A stretch of 64,000 nucleotides of DNA from Chitinophagaceae bacterium (GTDB lineage Bacteria; Bacteroidota; Bacteroidia; Chitinophagales; Chitinophagaceae), in NCBI GenBank assembly GCA_003168265.1, contig PMSV01000012.1, forward strand, positions 124,001-188,000, read 5' to 3'. The notes beneath the pieces were generated by a model that was given only the letters and a program-made list of their open reading frames with translations, was not told the DNA's origin and made no database searches. This document shows, piece by piece, positions 43,565 to 53,078 of this stretch; position 1 is the first letter of the stretch, and every line of letters starts with the position of its first letter. A program made the translations under genes and the position numbers.

Positions 43565-43778
43565 TTATTTATAGTTTCTTTATTGAAAAACATATGCCAA
43601 TTCCATTCCCATGTCTCCCATTGTCCTCCGAAAATGCCTGACTCCAAACCTGTTTTTCCTTGTCCCTGATATCCCATCGAGATGCTACCAATATATTTCC
43701 CCCATCCACGAACGCACCAAACTTTCCATCGCGAAAGCTACAGGGAATGGTTATCTCCAACAGAATAAAAATAAACCC

Positions 43779-44963
43779 TTACCAATACGAAGGCCTGACT
43801 GTACTACCTCCCTGGGCCCAACAATCGACACACTTCTTCCTGGTGAGATACAATGTCGCAACAATCCCGCTGCCTCCCACATTATAAGGCGTATAACTGC
43901 TGTCTGGGTAGGGATCAACGTAAACAGGCCAATCCTCGGTTGGCTCTCCGCCATAAACAACGGGGCAGGATAAAGTGGTATTGATCGGTGGCGGCGGATT
44001 CCAATTGCTAACCTGTGATGCATTAATGAAAAGTCTTCCCTCCTGCGGCGCCGCCGCCGAAATATAACCGATAACAGGTTCGTTCGGATTGATAGTGCTA
44101 TGAATATTGCTCGGCAATTGTGAAGGCTGAGGATCAAAAAGAGTTCCTAATTGCTGAGAGTTTTTTTCAATGAGTTCCCAATAATTGAAAGCAGCCTCTG
44201 TCAGTGGGATCTGGCGGACAAGTATGCTATACCGGACAGCAAGCTTTGGATCATCCTGAATTATTGTAGTGATAGGTTGTTCACTGATCACGTCCTGTTT
44301 CAATGCGGCGGAAGTGCCTGTAATAATGCTGTTGGATGCATCTGACGACCAGCAGGAATCGGTTTGTTCTGATGGAGTAGCGCCACCGCTAAAGATCAGG
44401 GTATCCCCTACGGCCTGGATATAAGTAGTGATGGCAGCATCATGCTCCCAGGTCTCCACAAAATCCCATTTATAATAAATGCTGTTATCGCTCGGGTCGT
44501 GGGTGTTCACGAAGATGAAAACATTAATGTCCTGGCTCCAGGTAACACTATCGATCGGCGCGCTTATTTTCACAGGTACAAAATCGGATAGGTATTGATC
44601 CCCATTGGTCGTATAGATCTTTATCTGGTATTGGTCAAGGGGACTGAGATTCTGGGGGGCGCTGGTATAGGTGCCAATATTATTCGAATCCACCAAAGGG
44701 TAACTATTACCGGATGATTGATCTACAATAGATATTATTGCATTCAATTCTGGCGGATCGACCATACTCGAATCGCCCAGATTCCTCGTACGGCTGAGAA
44801 TGAAAGTGCTAGGCTGGTTAGGGCCGGCATTGATGAAACCATCCACTACCAGGTAATTATTATTGGCGTTTTGGATGGAAGGCGGATTATATTTTTTTAC
44901 ACAAGACGCAAAAGCCGCCACCAGGAAGAATCGGATAAAATATTTTTTGAATCGTCTGCTCAT
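43779..44963 (-). CDS. DUF4249 lipoprotein
   Basis: 394 residues. Lipoprotein signal FFLVAAFASC, then NYLVVDGFINAGPNQPSTF and the DUF4249 pattern ISIVDQSSGNSYPLV, PLDQYQIKIYTTNGDQYLSD and APIDSVTW. DUF4249 proteins are surface or periplasmic lipoproteins encoded behind TonB-dependent receptors; the function is unproven, perhaps a substrate-binding partner analogous to SusD. Last gene of a four-gene unit, 9 nt after the MG2/plug gene. Confidence 0.9.
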   Translation of the reverse strand: MSRRFKKYFIRFFLVAAFASCVKKYNPPSIQNANNNYLVVDGFINAGPNQPSTFILSRTRNLGDSSMVDPPELNAIISIVDQSSGNSYPLVDSNNIGTYTSAPQNLSPLDQYQIKIYTTNGDQYLSDFVPVKISAPIDSVTWSQDINVFIFVNTHDPSDNSIYYKWDFVETWEHDAAITTYIQAVGDTLIFSGGATPSEQTDSCWSSDASNSIITGTSAALKQDVISEQPITTIIQDDPKLAVRYSILVRQIPLTEAAFNYWELIEKNSQQLGTLFDPQPSQLPSNIHSTINPNEPVIGYISAAAPQEGRLFINASQVSNWNPPPPINTTLSCPVVYGGEPTEDWPVYVDPYPDSSYTPYNVGGSGIVATLYLTRKKCVDCWAQGGSTVRPSYW

Positions 44964-44972
44964 TTTTTCTTT

Positions 44973-47285
44973 TTATTTTTCCTTAACCTCAAATTCTTTC
45001 GTAACTACCCCTGCCAGGCCAGTACTACTAATGCCCTGAAACACAATAATGAATCTGCCGGCTTCATCCGATGTATAAAAGTTGATTTTCGCCCGACCTG
45101 AACTATCCATTTTTATATTCGGTGTCCAGTGCAATACATTCCTGAAATCAGGCAACCTGTTTCCCTTTTGCTCATCGTTATCATACCTGGGAGCATAGAA
45201 CTCCCTTTCTTGCTGTAATCCTTTATAATCAACAGCAATGCTATTGGGATCCATGGGAAAACCAGCCAGATCGCCTTTATAAGTGCTATAACTTACAATA
45301 CCCTCGCTAATGGAAGATCCTATAAAATATTTCTTTGCGACTACCTCGATTTTTTTGATTTTCAGCGGGTCAAATGCGATTATCTTATTGATATTAAAAA
45401 TGGGGACGCCATCAATCAAAACCAAGGGTCTGTTATAAAAATAATTGTTAAATGTGTTGTTCCATATCCTATAGCTAAACCTGTCTTGGTTTAATCTTAC
45501 CATAACATCCTGCACATATTCCCGCATCACTTCTTCCATTGTGCCAAAACGGGTATAGTCGTCCAAAAAATATTTTCTGTCCGGGATGCCATAAAAGGGG
45601 AGGCTATCCTTTATTTCAACTGGCAAAAAAGCGTTTTTTTCCTCCGAATCATAATTGTTTTCGATTTGAACTTCAATGCTTCGTTGCAAAAGATCCTTCT
45701 TCCATTCACCCGGCAAGACAAAGGAGGCAATTTTAGTTTCTGAAAATTGCTCACTATATGGATTGTCCAGATCAATCCGGTAATTGCTATCCACATCATA
45801 GTCCGTTTGCAATACAACAAGCCGACGGCTATAAAATACCGGGCAGTTATAATAGACCCTTCCCAACGAATCGCTTCTGGAGGCGGCAAACTGAAAATTC
45901 TTGCCGGGGATTGATAAATAGGTCATAATATTTTTTCCTATAGCGCCACTCCTTCTATCAATCACTTTTCCGCTGAGGATAGCACCCTCCAGTTCTGGTA
46001 TAAAATCCTGACGCTTCAATTTGAACCTTCTCCAGCCTTGGGTCAGCATCAAATTATCGGTAACTTCTTTCACATCCGCATCCCTACTGGTAAAAAAATA
46101 TTCAGGGTAAGTTATTTTCCCCTTTAGTTCCGAACCTAAATAAAGATAACTGAGAATATTCCAAAAATCATCGGTTGGGAGCCCATTGATCTGATAAACA
46201 GACATGGACATATTATCCAACTGAACTCCACTTGAAGAAAGTTCCAGGCTAATCTTATCCCTGGTCGCATATTCCTTCCTGTCAGTGGCAATCTCAAGTC
46301 TCAGCATCTTTTCAGGCCGCTTAAAATACAGCCTTTCAGCAACCGGATACTTCTTTCCATCAAAAAGGGTAATACAGGATATCCCCTCTCCAAGTTTATT
46401 CTTATCGACCAGGAAACTGGCTTTATGATCGGACAAATGGCCAATTTGAAAATCCTTATTTAATTGATGCGACCCGATAAACAAATACAGATCCGGATTC
46501 TCTTTATCCGGGCTCGTTTCAACAGAGACCCTCAACTGTCCGTTATCCGCTTCATCTACACGCAGCACATATCCATAAGGAGAAGCATCCGGCAGGCCCA
46601 CGATCATATTTGTATCTTTCAGTTCCAGGACAGCAAAATACCGATCTCCCTTAGTGGGCTTAAGTTCAAATTGACCCGCTCCAAATCGCTCTGTTTTAAA
46701 ACGAAAAAGGCTGTCTTTTTTTTGATTAACCAAAATGCCACTGCATTCAATGGGGTTTTCGAATTGATCAGTGATCTTGAATGCTATTTTGGAAGCCACC
46801 CCCTCAACCAAATTTCCTCCTTCGGGGAAAAACTGCACATCATATTTTGCCTTGGGTCTTGTTGTATCAACAGTAGATCCCCCATTCGTATTAACAATAG
46901 CAATGGGTTGTTCAAAATAATGGCTGGCATCAAAATTTTTCATCCAGGCCGTGTATGCTCTCAAAATATAATTTCCCGATACGATTGAAGCCGGGATAAA
47001 AAGGGAACTGGCACCTGTCGAATTTTCGAGACCCACCTTGGTTTGAAGGACAGGTTTATTATTCTGATCCACTAATTCAACATAGGCAACCTTGCTAAAA
47101 TCCAAAGGCCTGTTAAGCATTCCGTCGATATCATAGATTTTAAACCACATGATTTCGCCGGCTAAATAGAAACCCTTATCTGTATGCACAAAAAGCTTCT
47201 CCTGCAGAATTGGTCCCTGCCCAAAAGCCGGTATAAGGGAAATGAAAAAAACAACACCGGGAAAATATTTAATCGTCCTTCGCAT
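44973..47285 (-). CDS. Exported MG2/TonB-plug-like protein
   Basis: 770 residues with a signal peptide (FFISLIPAFGQ). EKLFVHTDKGFYLAGEIMWF (about 30-49) is the MG2 macroglobulin-like start. A further series of beta-sandwich domains follows. Late in the protein, RPLVLIDGVPIFNINKI and IKKIEVVAKKYFIGSSISEG (about 615-660) resemble the plug domain of TonB receptors, without a barrel. The role is unknown; it probably works with the receptor. Six nt after the TonB receptor gene. Confidence 0.8.
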   Translation of the reverse strand: MRRTIKYFPGVVFFISLIPAFGQGPILQEKLFVHTDKGFYLAGEIMWFKIYDIDGMLNRPLDFSKVAYVELVDQNNKPVLQTKVGLENSTGASSLFIPASIVSGNYILRAYTAWMKNFDASHYFEQPIAIVNTNGGSTVDTTRPKAKYDVQFFPEGGNLVEGVASKIAFKITDQFENPIECSGILVNQKKDSLFRFKTERFGAGQFELKPTKGDRYFAVLELKDTNMIVGLPDASPYGYVLRVDEADNGQLRVSVETSPDKENPDLYLFIGSHQLNKDFQIGHLSDHKASFLVDKNKLGEGISCITLFDGKKYPVAERLYFKRPEKMLRLEIATDRKEYATRDKISLELSSSGVQLDNMSMSVYQINGLPTDDFWNILSYLYLGSELKGKITYPEYFFTSRDADVKEVTDNLMLTQGWRRFKLKRQDFIPELEGAILSGKVIDRRSGAIGKNIMTYLSIPGKNFQFAASRSDSLGRVYYNCPVFYSRRLVVLQTDYDVDSNYRIDLDNPYSEQFSETKIASFVLPGEWKKDLLQRSIEVQIENNYDSEEKNAFLPVEIKDSLPFYGIPDRKYFLDDYTRFGTMEEVMREYVQDVMVRLNQDRFSYRIWNNTFNNYFYNRPLVLIDGVPIFNINKIIAFDPLKIKKIEVVAKKYFIGSSISEGIVSYSTYKGDLAGFPMDPNSIAVDYKGLQQEREFYAPRYDNDEQKGNRLPDFRNVLHWTPNIKMDSSGRAKINFYTSDEAGRFIIVFQGISSTGLAGVVTKEFEVKEK

Positions 47286-47291
47286 CAGCCT

Positions 47292-50057
47292 CTAAAATTT
47301 AATATGATAGGTTATGTATGGAATGGCTGTGCCAAATATTGAAAGCTGATAGCCCTGGATTTTCCCATTTACATCAGTGAAATAGACCGAATAGGCATTT
47401 TGCCTTGCCGTCAAATTGTAAACGCCTGCCGACCATGAATTATGAAAACGTTGTTTTATCCTATGGTTGCCTTCAATATTTACAGAAAGATCGGTCCGGA
47501 AATAATTGGGGATCCTATATTCATTCCTTGCGGAATAGTACAGGGAGGTCGATCCGTTTATATTGAATTCATCAACCGGTAATGTAATCGGCCTGCCCGT
47601 ACTATATACTATATTGGAAGAAATGCTATAACGATGTGAGAACCGGTAATTGCCGATAAGATTCAGATTATTTGGTTTATCAAAACTGGCAGGATAATAA
47701 TTGCCATTGTTGATGGTTTCCCCGGCAAGGGGGTCATCCTGTTTCAAAAATGTTCTTGAGTAGGTATAGCTGAGCCAACCGTTCAATTTGCCCGCCGTCT
47801 TTTTCACTAAAAACTCAATGCCATAGGCCTTGCCTACTGTATTGATCACCTCGGTTTCGATATGCGGGTTCAATACGATTTCAGCTCCGCTTTTATAATC
47901 CAGGTAATTCTCCAGTCTCTTGTAATAAACTTCCACAGAGGTTTCAATGGTGTTTGATAGGAAATTCCTATACCATCCAATCGAAATTTGGTCTCCATGC
48001 TGTGGCTTGATATAGGTATCGCTGAGTTTCCAGATATCAGTAGGGGCAATCGCGATGGTATTTGAGATCATATGTATGTATTGGTTCAGGGTATTATAGC
48101 TCAATTTCAGAGATTGGTTATCAGACAGGGCATAACGAAGCGACAAACGGATTTCGGGAGCCTGGTAAGTCTTGATCACCTTGTATGGGCCATAGCTGGT
48201 GGTATCTATAATAGTATAAACGGTTCTTGGCTGATTGGGTGCATAATCATATACATCGTGCGGTCCCAGATAATTATAGACTACCCATCTCAAGCCTGCA
48301 TTCACCGAAAGTTTTGAGGATAAATTGATCTGATCTCCAAAGTAGGCAGCGGTCTCCAAAGCCTGTTCCTTTGGTATGGTGACAGGGGCTGCCAATGATT
48401 GTTTGCCCTCTGGTGAATAAGAACCCGATTGCAGTTGATAATAGTTTGAACTGACCCCAAAATCAAAAGTCTGTTTATAATTAGGTGTATATGTGAAATC
48501 GGCCCGGAGAAATTTTTGATTGATGTTGAAGCCCAATTTATATCCATCCACAGGAATATAGGTGCTGGAAATGGCATATTCATAATTATCAACGCCTGTA
48601 GTGGTAACAGCATAAAATTTATTATTAAAGATATGCTTCCATTTAATGTTTGCATTTTTATTGCTGTATTGATAGGCAGTATCCCGGTTTAGATTGAAAT
48701 TATCATTGCTCATATAGCCTGTCAGATAGATAGAGTTGTTGGCATTGATGGTATGGCTGATATGCAGGTTGAGATCGTAAAATGATGCGGTGCTCTTATT
48801 ATAAGCATCAGGCAGATCACGGAGCAGCCAATCAGCGTAAGTTGTCCTTCCTCCTATTACAATGGATGTTTTATTTTTCACCAATGGGCCATCAATGGCA
48901 AACTCGCTGGTCAAAGGCCCAATGCCCGCATTCCCGCTCCACTCCTTGCTATTCCCGTCCTTGCCTGTTACATCCAATACCGAGGACAGTCTTCCCCCAA
49001 ACTTTTCAGGAATTGCGCTCTTGTATAATTCCACGCCTTTGACCACATCTGAATTAAAAGCCGAGAAAAATCCAAATAAATGGGATGGATTATAGATGGT
49101 AGCATCACTGAATAAAATAAGGTTTTCATCTGTTGAACCACCTCTTACATTGTATCCGGAGCTGGCCTCACCCACGGAAGTAACTCCAGGCAGCGTCAGC
49201 ACTACTTTCAAGATATCAGTTTCGCCAAAAGCAACGGGTACCTGTTTGATTAATTTAGTATTCAATTTTATAGTACCCATCTGCAATCCCTGGGTATTTG
49301 ATCTTTTTTCTGCGGTAACGATAACTGCTTTTAAACTGGCTACATAGTCTGTCAATTCCACATCCAATTTGCCATCTCCTTTTAAAAGTATCTGCCTCGA
49401 AGTGTTCTGCATGCCGAGGCTGTGTATTTTCAGCACATGCCTTCCTTTGGATAAAGTGAGGGAATAATAACCAAATTGGTCGGTATTTGCCCTTGCCGCA
49501 GGCGTGTCAAGATAGACGGTAGCGCCTGCGATCGGCTCCCCATTTATTTCATCTCTTATATAACCTGCAATTGTTGCATTACCCGTTCTTGCATTTATAT
49601 TTTTTGCGCCGATTTCAAATAATTTATTCTCTTCAGATACGACTGCAGTTTGTTTTTCACTGGGATCATCCGATAGAAAACTCGCCTCAGGTCCGACAGA
49701 ATCAACTGAATTCTTATTATTAAAAAAATTATTGGGGAAATTTGTATGGATCGCCTTTGTATTAATAAATACATGCCCATATTCATCAATGGCATAATGA
49801 AAAGACGTTTTGTTGAACACCCTCTCCAGTAATTGGGGCAGAGACAGTTTGCTCGCCACCACGGTTACGCTATAATTTTCAAAAGCCATGGTATCGTAAA
49901 AAATATGGATAGAATATAACTGTTCGGCCTTTTGAACAAAGCTCTGAAAGGGCTCATTATGAAATTCTACATTTATCGCTTCCCTTTCCTGTCCCTGCAA
50001 TGAGTTGGAGAATTGAATTATAGATACGAATAAAAGAAAGGCAATGCGAAAGCGCAT
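47292..50057 (-). CDS. TonB-dependent receptor with STN domain
   Basis: 921 residues. Signal peptide, N-terminal STN (secretin/TonB) domain (about 25-95: INVEFHNEPFQSFVQKAEQ), carboxypeptidase-like regulatory domain (about 165-245: IAGYIRDEINGEPIAGATVY), plug (about 265-370: GYNVRGGSTDENLILF) and a 22-strand-type barrel ending in a C-terminal aromatic (YITYHIKF). STN domains usually talk to a FecR anti-sigma factor, but none is adjacent. Substrate unknown; second gene of the four-gene unit (1-nt gap from the first). Confidence 0.92.
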   Translation of the reverse strand: MRFRIAFLLFVSIIQFSNSLQGQEREAINVEFHNEPFQSFVQKAEQLYSIHIFYDTMAFENYSVTVVASKLSLPQLLERVFNKTSFHYAIDEYGHVFINTKAIHTNFPNNFFNNKNSVDSVGPEASFLSDDPSEKQTAVVSEENKLFEIGAKNINARTGNATIAGYIRDEINGEPIAGATVYLDTPAARANTDQFGYYSLTLSKGRHVLKIHSLGMQNTSRQILLKGDGKLDVELTDYVASLKAVIVTAEKRSNTQGLQMGTIKLNTKLIKQVPVAFGETDILKVVLTLPGVTSVGEASSGYNVRGGSTDENLILFSDATIYNPSHLFGFFSAFNSDVVKGVELYKSAIPEKFGGRLSSVLDVTGKDGNSKEWSGNAGIGPLTSEFAIDGPLVKNKTSIVIGGRTTYADWLLRDLPDAYNKSTASFYDLNLHISHTINANNSIYLTGYMSNDNFNLNRDTAYQYSNKNANIKWKHIFNNKFYAVTTTGVDNYEYAISSTYIPVDGYKLGFNINQKFLRADFTYTPNYKQTFDFGVSSNYYQLQSGSYSPEGKQSLAAPVTIPKEQALETAAYFGDQINLSSKLSVNAGLRWVVYNYLGPHDVYDYAPNQPRTVYTIIDTTSYGPYKVIKTYQAPEIRLSLRYALSDNQSLKLSYNTLNQYIHMISNTIAIAPTDIWKLSDTYIKPQHGDQISIGWYRNFLSNTIETSVEVYYKRLENYLDYKSGAEIVLNPHIETEVINTVGKAYGIEFLVKKTAGKLNGWLSYTYSRTFLKQDDPLAGETINNGNYYPASFDKPNNLNLIGNYRFSHRYSISSNIVYSTGRPITLPVDEFNINGSTSLYYSARNEYRIPNYFRTDLSVNIEGNHRIKQRFHNSWSAGVYNLTARQNAYSVYFTDVNGKIQGYQLSIFGTAIPYITYHIKF

Positions 50058-50058
50058 G

Positions 50059-50808
50059 TCAATTGATTAGTTGGTTATAATAGTTTACGGTTTTGATAGC
50101 CGCCTCTTCAAAATGATGTCTGAAATCGATTTTGTTTTGCCTGACATAAGTTTTGATTTCACTGAGTTTATCTTCCATTTCATGCTCAAGCTGGCGCTTA
50201 TTGCTTATCGGATAAAAATTGTCTGCTCTTTGCAAATAGTAGGAATCAAACTCTTTAAATTGAGCAGTCTGGTCTTCTGCTTTTGCAGGGATTTGTATTT
50301 TTTTGAACCGTTTGGCCCAAAGAAAAATGGCGCCCTTGCACAATCGCTCGTAGTAACCCTTTCCATGCTGGGATACGCTGCTATCCATATGGAAAAACTC
50401 ATGTCCGTTGATATTGAATTCCGGAATCCTTTCATTTTGCAGGGCTATAAAATCGGTTTTCGGGTAATTATATATCACTATCTGGTCGCTTGTGATATCA
50501 TATTTCATTTCGACATCATCGTACCGGTAATCCTTATAATAAATAGTTCCTTTCAGCATATCCGGCGAAGCAAAAAAAGGAAACCCATTTACCTGGTGAC
50601 CCTTCGTTCCGTATTCACCTCCGTTAAATAATAAATAATTTTCTTTTAAGGCAGATTGATAGAAACTTTTAGCTGCCTTTAATGCGGAGTAATATTGTGC
50701 TGAGTCAGGTGCAATTGATTGAGACCATGCAAATTGATTAAAAGCAAATAATAAAAGCAACATGACCTGAAGCTTGTCTGCTTCACTCCATTTTCGACCT
50801 TGGTTCAT
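50059..50808 (-). CDS. Secreted hypothetical protein ahead of the TonB receptor
   Basis: 249 residues. Start taken as ATG 50808; ATG 50763 (MLLLLFAFNQFAWSQS) would give a cleaner signal peptide. The mature part has alternating strands (GTIYYKDYRYDDVEMKYDI, SDQIVIYNYPK, GHEFFHMD) and a helical C-terminus rich in charge. I do not know a name for it. First gene of a unit whose members abut: gaps of 1, 6 and 9 nt. Confidence 0.75.
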   Translation of the reverse strand: MNQGRKWSEADKLQVMLLLLFAFNQFAWSQSIAPDSAQYYSALKAAKSFYQSALKENYLLFNGGEYGTKGHQVNGFPFFASPDMLKGTIYYKDYRYDDVEMKYDITSDQIVIYNYPKTDFIALQNERIPEFNINGHEFFHMDSSVSQHGKGYYERLCKGAIFLWAKRFKKIQIPAKAEDQTAQFKEFDSYYLQRADNFYPISNKRQLEHEMEDKLSEIKTYVRQNKIDFRHHFEEAAIKTVNYYNQLIN

Positions 50809-50838
50809 AATTATTCTCTAAATTTAAGCCACTAAACC

Positions 50839-50859
50839 CAGACAACATTAATTTGTCTG
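50839..50859. repeat. Inverted repeat upstream of the TonB-receptor unit
   Basis: CAGACAA (50839-50845), seven-base spacer, TTGTCTG (50853-50859), 30 nt before the first start codon of the unit. Position and symmetry suggest an operator, but it is short. Confidence 0.35.
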
Positions 50860-50889
50860 CATCTATTCTGTATCTAAGTTTATAAAGCG

Positions 50890-50915
50890 AAAGCCCTCGC
50901 TGATGCGAGGGCTTT
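50890..50915 (-). terminator. Terminator hairpin after tRNA-Arg
   Basis: AAAGCCCTCGC (50890-50900) and GCGAGGGCTTT (50905-50915): a perfect 11-bp stem with a 4-nt loop, starting 3 bases past the tRNA 3' end. The stem ends in TTT on the transcribed strand and continues into CGCTTTAT, a weak T-tract. Confidence 0.65.
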
Positions 50916-50917
50916 TG

Positions 50918-50991
50918 TGACCCCGAAAGGATTCAAACCTTTAACCGTCTGATCCGTAGTCAGATACTCTATTCAGTTGAGCTACGGGGCC
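50918..50991 (-). tRNA. tRNA-Arg (ACG)
   Basis: Minus-strand cloverleaf: acceptor GGCCCCG/CGGGGTC, D stem GCTC/GAGT-type arm, anticodon stem TCTGA/TCAGA around CTACGGA (anticodon ACG), T arm around GGTTTGAATCC, discriminator A; CCA not encoded. The A of ACG would be deaminated to inosine to read CGU, CGC and CGA. Confidence 0.92.
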
Positions 50992-51020
50992 AACTTAGTT
51001 AAATATATTTGAGGCGGCTG

Positions 51021-51028
51021 CAAATATA
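51021..51028 (-). promoter_or_regulatory. Candidate -7 element for tRNA-Arg
   Basis: On the minus strand this reads TATATTTG, a full match to TAnnTTTG, 29 bases before the tRNA 5' end. No clear -33 element is visible, so a short 5' leader is implied if it is used. Confidence 0.4.
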
Positions 51029-51142
51029 TAAGAAATTGAAGAATCCTGAAAATGCAGTTTATGATCAATCAGGGGCGCCCAAAAGAATTTTTTTAGACCG
51101 GCGCTTTCTTTGAATTTTACTGCAATTAAAAAAATCGCAGCT

Positions 51143-52441
51143 ATGCCCGCTTATTCATTAAAGCCCCTCCCATTTCTGGTACTCCTCCTGACAGTTCACT
51201 CCGTTCTGGCTAAAACCATCGTAATCGGCAATGGCAGCGGGACCATCAAACAAAATTCAATGGATGGATTACAGGAAGGGGATGTTCTGGCTATTACACC
51301 CGGAACCTATACCGGAGCCGAGTTTTCCCATCTTCGAAACATCTCAATCATCAATCACGGTGGGTTGGTAGTCTTCACTGAAACGGTATCCATCAGCTCC
51401 CTTTACAATACAACCATTTCGGGAACAGGGACAAAAAAGATATTCTATGGTTTCCGCTTCGACTCCCTGAGATCCCGGGCTTTTGCGACCAGCGGCAATT
51501 TCTACGGACTGAGAATATACAATTGCGAATTCATCAACGTTAGCGATATCATCCTCGATGTTTCAGACAATGACGCCAGATACACAGGAGATACGGCAAC
51601 AATAAAACTCTACAAGACCACCCTGGCCAACCTGCATCTGGTCAAATGCGGACTATTATTGGAAGGTTTTTATGGAACTCCGGACAAACTCACTGACATC
51701 ATCGACAGCATCGCCATCTTTTATATAAAAATTGACACGACCATTGCCAATGGACAGGCCATCGCTGCAGGAGCAATTTACCGGATGGATATCCACGACT
51801 GGAAAGTCAACAATTTTGCGCTCAACCCCTCCTTAAGCGGAGATATCGGACTTATTCACACCAATGGGAACGGCAGTGTCTATAATATTTACCGCCATGG
51901 CGGCAGAGGCTATATCTGGCGGGAATGGAATACCGGCCTGAACGGCGTTTCTGAAAGCTATATATACAATGTGATCGACCTGGCCACGAATGCCTACGGC
52001 TTCATAGACACAAGGATCGATCAGTCCTATTTCACCGGTGGTGATAGGATACCATTCACTACCGGGGGGAATATGCATGTTATCAATAATACGATTGGAA
52101 ACAAATCCGACAACCGCTATGTAGCCCCAGTTGTCATCATGGGTTTCCAGGGCCCCTATAAAACCGAAGTAAGGAACAATCTCGCCTTCAATATCAAGGG
52201 TTCGATCATGATTAACAATTCAGGAACCGATTACAACCCCAATGACTCAAGTACAAATATTGAATTCAGCGCAGACCAAATTTTATCAGTTCTTTCAGAT
52301 ACAGTAATGTGTCTAATTAAACAAAAACCAAGCTCCATTGTTGATCATGGAACACCGATACCTTTTCTCAAGACGGATATCGGTGGAGTTAAAAGACCCA
52401 AAGGAGAAGGATTTGATATTGGAGCCCGGGAATGCATGTAA
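51143..52441 (+). CDS. Secreted right-handed beta-helix protein, polysaccharide lyase-like
   Basis: About 432 residues from ATG 51143 (signal peptide LPFLVLLLTVHSVLAK). Repeating strands typical of parallel beta-helices: ISIINHGGLVVF, TTISGTGTKKIFYGF, YGLRIYNCEFINVSDIIL, NLHLVKCGLLLEGF, MHVINNTIGNK, TEVRNNLAFNIKGSIMINN. The DVLAITPGTYTGAEF start resembles chondroitinase-B/alginate-lyase-like proteins. No catalytic residues could be assigned. The end GGVKRPKGEGFDIGARE is a common closing segment in such proteins. Confidence 0.75.
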   Translation: MPAYSLKPLPFLVLLLTVHSVLAKTIVIGNGSGTIKQNSMDGLQEGDVLAITPGTYTGAEFSHLRNISIINHGGLVVFTETVSISSLYNTTISGTGTKKIFYGFRFDSLRSRAFATSGNFYGLRIYNCEFINVSDIILDVSDNDARYTGDTATIKLYKTTLANLHLVKCGLLLEGFYGTPDKLTDIIDSIAIFYIKIDTTIANGQAIAAGAIYRMDIHDWKVNNFALNPSLSGDIGLIHTNGNGSVYNIYRHGGRGYIWREWNTGLNGVSESYIYNVIDLATNAYGFIDTRIDQSYFTGGDRIPFTTGGNMHVINNTIGNKSDNRYVAPVVIMGFQGPYKTEVRNNLAFNIKGSIMINNSGTDYNPNDSSTNIEFSADQILSVLSDTVMCLIKQKPSSIVDHGTPIPFLKTDIGGVKRPKGEGFDIGARECM

Positions 52442-52474
52442 ATATTAGTCATACGCATCAAAAAATACATCGTT

Positions 52475-53074
52475 ATGAAAAAGTCAATTTTGATCGGCTC
52501 TCTTTCCATTATTGGAATTTCATTTATCCCCCGGATGCCGGGTCTTCCAATTGGTTCCAGTCTCCCCGGTCAGAACATCTCGATGAAGGATATTTCGGGA
52601 AAAATGATTTCACTGATCGATGCCAAAAAAGCCAATGGCCTCATGGTTATGTTCAGTTGCAATAGCTGCCCCGTAGTTCATGCTAACCAATCCCGTACCG
52701 GGGAAATATGCTCTTATGCCTTAAAAAATGAAGTCGGTGTGACCCTGATCAACTCCAATGAAGCGGAAAGATCCGGCAATGAATCCCTTGAGTCCATGCA
52801 ACAATATGCCAAGGCCCAATTCTATAATTGGTATTATCTGGTAGATAAAAGTAATGTGTTAGCTGATGCTTTTTCAGCCTCCCGCACTCCCGAAGTTTTT
52901 CTTTTCGATAAGGACAATAAACTGGTCTATCATGGCGCCATCGACGATAGCCCCGGCGATATCAGCCAGGTCAAACACAATTATCTGAAGGACGCTATTG
53001 ACGAACTTACTCAGGGAAAAGCCATACAGGTGAAAGAATCCAGGTCCGTGGGCTGCAGTATCCACCGGAGTTGA
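52475..53074 (+). CDS. Exported redoxin-family (thioredoxin-fold) protein
   Basis: 199 residues, signal-like N-terminus (MKKSILIGSLSIIGISF). The AhpC/TSA-like core has VMFSCNSCPVVHANQSRTGE with a CxxC pair (about residue 67), NSNEAERSGNESLESMQQYA, and ADAFSASRTPEVFLFDKDNKLVYHG with the cis-Pro. This is the pattern of the thioredoxin-fold peroxiredoxin-like proteins of Bacteroidota with the CxSCPV motif. Redox role unproven. Converges on TlpA with a 4-nt gap. Confidence 0.85.
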   Translation: MKKSILIGSLSIIGISFIPRMPGLPIGSSLPGQNISMKDISGKMISLIDAKKANGLMVMFSCNSCPVVHANQSRTGEICSYALKNEVGVTLINSNEAERSGNESLESMQQYAKAQFYNWYYLVDKSNVLADAFSASRTPEVFLFDKDNKLVYHGAIDDSPGDISQVKHNYLKDAIDELTQGKAIQVKESRSVGCSIHRS

Positions 53075-53078
53075 ACAT

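Noticed and set aside
43565-43778. Three overlapping open frames between the DUF4249 and DHFR-like genes, one in the frame of DUF4249 after its stop
   Set aside because: None has a credible start or recognisable motif; the frames contradict one another.
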